NCBI GenBank assembly: GCA_964519615.1
Contig: CAZFIM010000099.1
Location: 1 to 7,782 of the forward strand
Length of the DNA: 7,782 nt
From: CAZFIM01 sp964519615
Lineage (GTDB): Bacteria; Chloroflexota; Dehalococcoidia; GIF9; UBA5629
Reading direction: 5' to 3'
Shown here piece after piece: positions 6,021 to 7,782 of the stretch (positions are counted from its first letter, which is position 1; each line of letters begins with the position of its first letter). Below the pieces are notes generated by a model, which had not been told where the DNA came from, did no database searches, and saw only the letters and a list, made by a program, of their open reading frames with translations. The translations under genes were made by a program, and so were the position numbers.

Positions 6021-7089
6021 GTTCTTCGTGGAAGATATTATTATCAGCGGTATTCAACAAATCGGCATAGGAGTCCCTGATGTAGATATGGGTTTTAAAT
6101 GGTACCGCACGTTCCTTGGCGCAGATATTCCCGCTTTTGATGATACGGGCAAAGCAGGTTTAATGACCCAATATACTGGCGGGAAACCTCATCAGAGACG
6201 GGCATTGCTTGCGTTGAATCTTCAGGGCGGCAGTGGTTTTGAAATCTGGCAATATACAGATAGAGAACCTCAGAAACCCTCTTTCTCAGTTAAATTGGGG
6301 GACAGGGGCATTTTTGCCGCCAGGATCAAAGCTCATGATCTGGATAAGTCATATGCTTTTTTCCGTTCGGAGGGTATTACCATATCAGGCGATATATCAC
6401 AGGACCCTGCCGGGAACAGACACTTTTTCATCAAAGATCCTTTTAGCAATATCTTCCAGGTTGTGAGCAGCAAAGACTGGTTCTCACGCAACCGGCATTT
6501 TACAGGGGGAGCATGCGGCTGTATTATCGGCGTTTCGGATATCGATAAATCTCTTACCCTATATAACGATATCCTTGGATACGATGCGATATTGTATGAT
6601 GAGAAAGGCGTATTCAGTGATTTCTCCTGCCTGCCCGGCGGAGAAGAAGAAATACGCCGGGTCATGCTGTCCCATTCACAACAGCGTAAAGGTAGTTTCA
6701 GCCGGCTGATAGGACCAAGCCGTATTGAGCTTGTTCAGTGTTTAACCCGCACACCGCAGAAGATTTTCGGGGGGAGGTACTGGGGTGATCTGGGTTTTAT
6801 CCACCTTTGCTTCGATATTCACGGTATGCAAGCCCTGCGTACAAAATGTTCTGCAGCAGGTTCTCCATTTACCGTAGACAGCAGCAGTTCGTTCGATATG
6901 GGAGACGCGGCCGGTCATTTCAGTTATATCGAAGATGCCGATGGCACATTGATAGAATTTGTTGAGACACACCGTCTGCCGGTTCTGAAAAAACTGGGCA
7001 TCTACCTTGATCTAAAAAAAAGAAATCCTGAAAAACCTCTCCCTGACTGGATGCTGCGTCTGCTTTCTCTGAGCCGCGTGAAAGACTAG
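6019..7089 (+). CDS. Double-domain VOC (glyoxalase/dioxygenase superfamily) protein
   Basis: This soluble protein of up to 356 residues has two vicinal-oxygen-chelate domains, each of two beta-alpha-beta-beta-beta modules: about 10-150 (GIQQIGIGVPDVDMGFKWYR to NIFQVV) and 163-317 (IIGVSDIDKSLTLYNDILG to TLIEFVET). A short basic tail with LPDWMLRLLSLSRVK follows. VOC proteins use a divalent metal for isomerisation, dioxygenation or epimerisation. Here Q14, E75, H262 and E313 occupy places that match the Gln/Glu/His/Glu set of human-type glyoxalase I. The second possible site looks lost (Q147, G167). The substrate is unknown. I remember similar proteins with the same FEIWQY and HFSYIED motifs but no proven function. 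The start is uncertain: ATG 6019 lacks a ribosome binding site and overlaps a -10 box, so GTG 6028 (353 residues) may be correct. The gene converges on the oxoamine synthase gene with a 4-base gap. Confidence 0.82.
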   Translation: MFFVEDIIISGIQQIGIGVPDVDMGFKWYRTFLGADIPAFDDTGKAGLMTQYTGGKPHQRRALLALNLQGGSGFEIWQYTDREPQKPSFSVKLGDRGIFAARIKAHDLDKSYAFFRSEGITISGDISQDPAGNRHFFIKDPFSNIFQVVSSKDWFSRNRHFTGGACGCIIGVSDIDKSLTLYNDILGYDAILYDEKGVFSDFSCLPGGEEEIRRVMLSHSQQRKGSFSRLIGPSRIELVQCLTRTPQKIFGGRYWGDLGFIHLCFDIHGMQALRTKCSAAGSPFTVDSSSSFDMGDAAGHFSYIEDADGTLIEFVETHRLPVLKKLGIYLDLKKRNPEKPLPDWMLRLLSLSRVKD

Positions 7090-7093
7090 GTAT

Positions 7094-7782
7094 CTATCTA
7101 TTCAACTGGGAAGGTTTACGAGAGAGGTCCAGCTTCATTCTATCCCGCAAATTTTTAAATGCATCAAGTGTAATATCTATATCTTCATCGGTATGTGATG
7201 CAGTAGGAATCATACGGAACAACACTACCCCCAGCGGTACCACAGGATAAGTAACGCCGGATACGAATACACCATACTCCTCACGAAGCATGCGTATCAT
7301 CGACATCCCTGTCTCTACATCTCCTGCAGGAACATAGACGGGTGTTATGGGAGACTGCGTATCACCGATATCAAATCCAAGCTGCATCAGACCATCCTGA
7401 AGCCTGCGTGTATTGCGCCACATTCTCTCCCGCAGTTCATGATCGTTAATTATTATGTCCAATGTAGCGGACAACGCATCGACATAGACCATCGGCAAGC
7501 TTTTAGCAAAGACCTGCGAGCGTGCATTGTAGCGAATATAATCGATCGGAGCCTCTTCTCCAGCGCAGACTCCACCGATAGCAGCAAAAGCTTTAGCAAA
7601 GGTGCCAAAATAGAGATCGATTTTATCCTGAACTCCGTAATGCTCACCCAACCCTCGCCCGTTCGGCCCCATAACTCCAAAACCATGAGCATCATCTACA
7701 AACAGCCTTGCCCCATACTTATCCTTCAGCTCACAAATAGAAGTCAGATCAGCCAAATCGCCGCGCATGCCGTAGACACCCT
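7094..7782 (-). CDS. Alpha-oxoamine synthase (KBL/BioF/serine palmitoyltransferase family), 5' partial
   Basis: This is the C-terminal part of a fold-type I PLP enzyme that joins an amino acid to an acyl-CoA with loss of CO2, or the 2-amino-3-ketobutyrate CoA ligase variant. The frame remains open past the Met at 7768 to the right edge as GVYGMRGDLADL, the usual family block, so 7768 is not the true start and roughly the first 40-45% is missing. Counting from that Met, D25 and H28 in VDDAHGFG contact the PLP ring. K59 in FGTFAKAFAAIGG is the Schiff-base lysine, and R185 in LFRMIPTASHT should bind the substrate carboxylate. GTFAK is nearer the GTFSK of serine palmitoyltransferases than the LGKAFG of many KBL/ALAS enzymes. 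A sphingolipid or sulfonolipid first step is therefore possible, but KBL is equally open. No bio genes are visible beside it. It would be a cytoplasmic homodimer. Confidence 0.88.
   Translation of the reverse strand, partial: GVYGMRGDLADLTSICELKDKYGARLFVDDAHGFGVMGPNGRGLGEHYGVQDKIDLYFGTFAKAFAAIGGVCAGEEAPIDYIRYNARSQVFAKSLPMVYVDALSATLDIIINDHELRERMWRNTRRLQDGLMQLGFDIGDTQSPITPVYVPAGDVETGMSMIRMLREEYGVFVSGVTYPVVPLGVVLFRMIPTASHTDEDIDITLDAFKNLRDRMKLDLSRKPSQLNR

Noticed and set aside
6333..6665. 110-codon - strand frame opposite the VOC gene
   Set aside because: Antisense to a conserved VOC region, no motif, no start signals.

Overview
The window is bacterial, with moderate GC content and dense coding on both strands. 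A run of 10 N at 254-263 suggests a draft or metagenome assembly. I cannot place the organism firmly. From memory of homologues, the metallo-hydrolase and the FecR/PKD protein most resemble environmental Chloroflexota (Dehalococcoidia-like) proteins, while the two genes at the right edge resemble proteins I associate with Bacteroidota and various uncultured lineages. A lipoprotein signal and a periplasmic-type sensor cyclase are present. There are no tRNA or rRNA genes, CRISPR arrays, insertion sequences or phage genes that I can support.

Left part (1-1066): the cytoplasmic NAD(H)-binding RCK (TrkA-N/TrkA-C) portion of a two-helix K+ channel enters from the left edge. It is interrupted by the N run and ends at 751. 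About 315 bases without a firm gene follow. They hold two weak stem-loops just after the stop codon and a possible small broken reading frame at 889-1003.

Centre (1067-5912): a signalling block. On the + strand, a GTG-started metallo-beta-lactamase-fold hydrolase (1067-1837) resembles class II cyclic-nucleotide phosphodiesterases. Facing it on the - strand is a two-gene operon. The promoter-proximal gene (5912-3738) encodes a lipoprotein with an N-terminal FecR domain, two PKD repeats and a long beta-rich C-terminus. Nineteen bases later comes a CHASE2-domain membrane adenylate cyclase (3718-1904) with an intact class III catalytic set. My reading is that the lipoprotein and the CHASE2 domain work together at the envelope to control cAMP synthesis. 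The neighbouring metallo-hydrolase is a candidate for removing the signal; the phosphodiesterase role is an inference.

Right part (5913-7782): a 106-base divergent promoter region separates the FecR gene from a double-module VOC (glyoxalase/dioxygenase superfamily) protein on the + strand. Its likely promoter overlaps the first ATG, so the true start may be a leaderless GTG at 6028. The VOC gene ends 4 bases from the stop codon of a convergent alpha-oxoamine synthase (the KBL/BioF/serine palmitoyltransferase family), which runs off the right edge.
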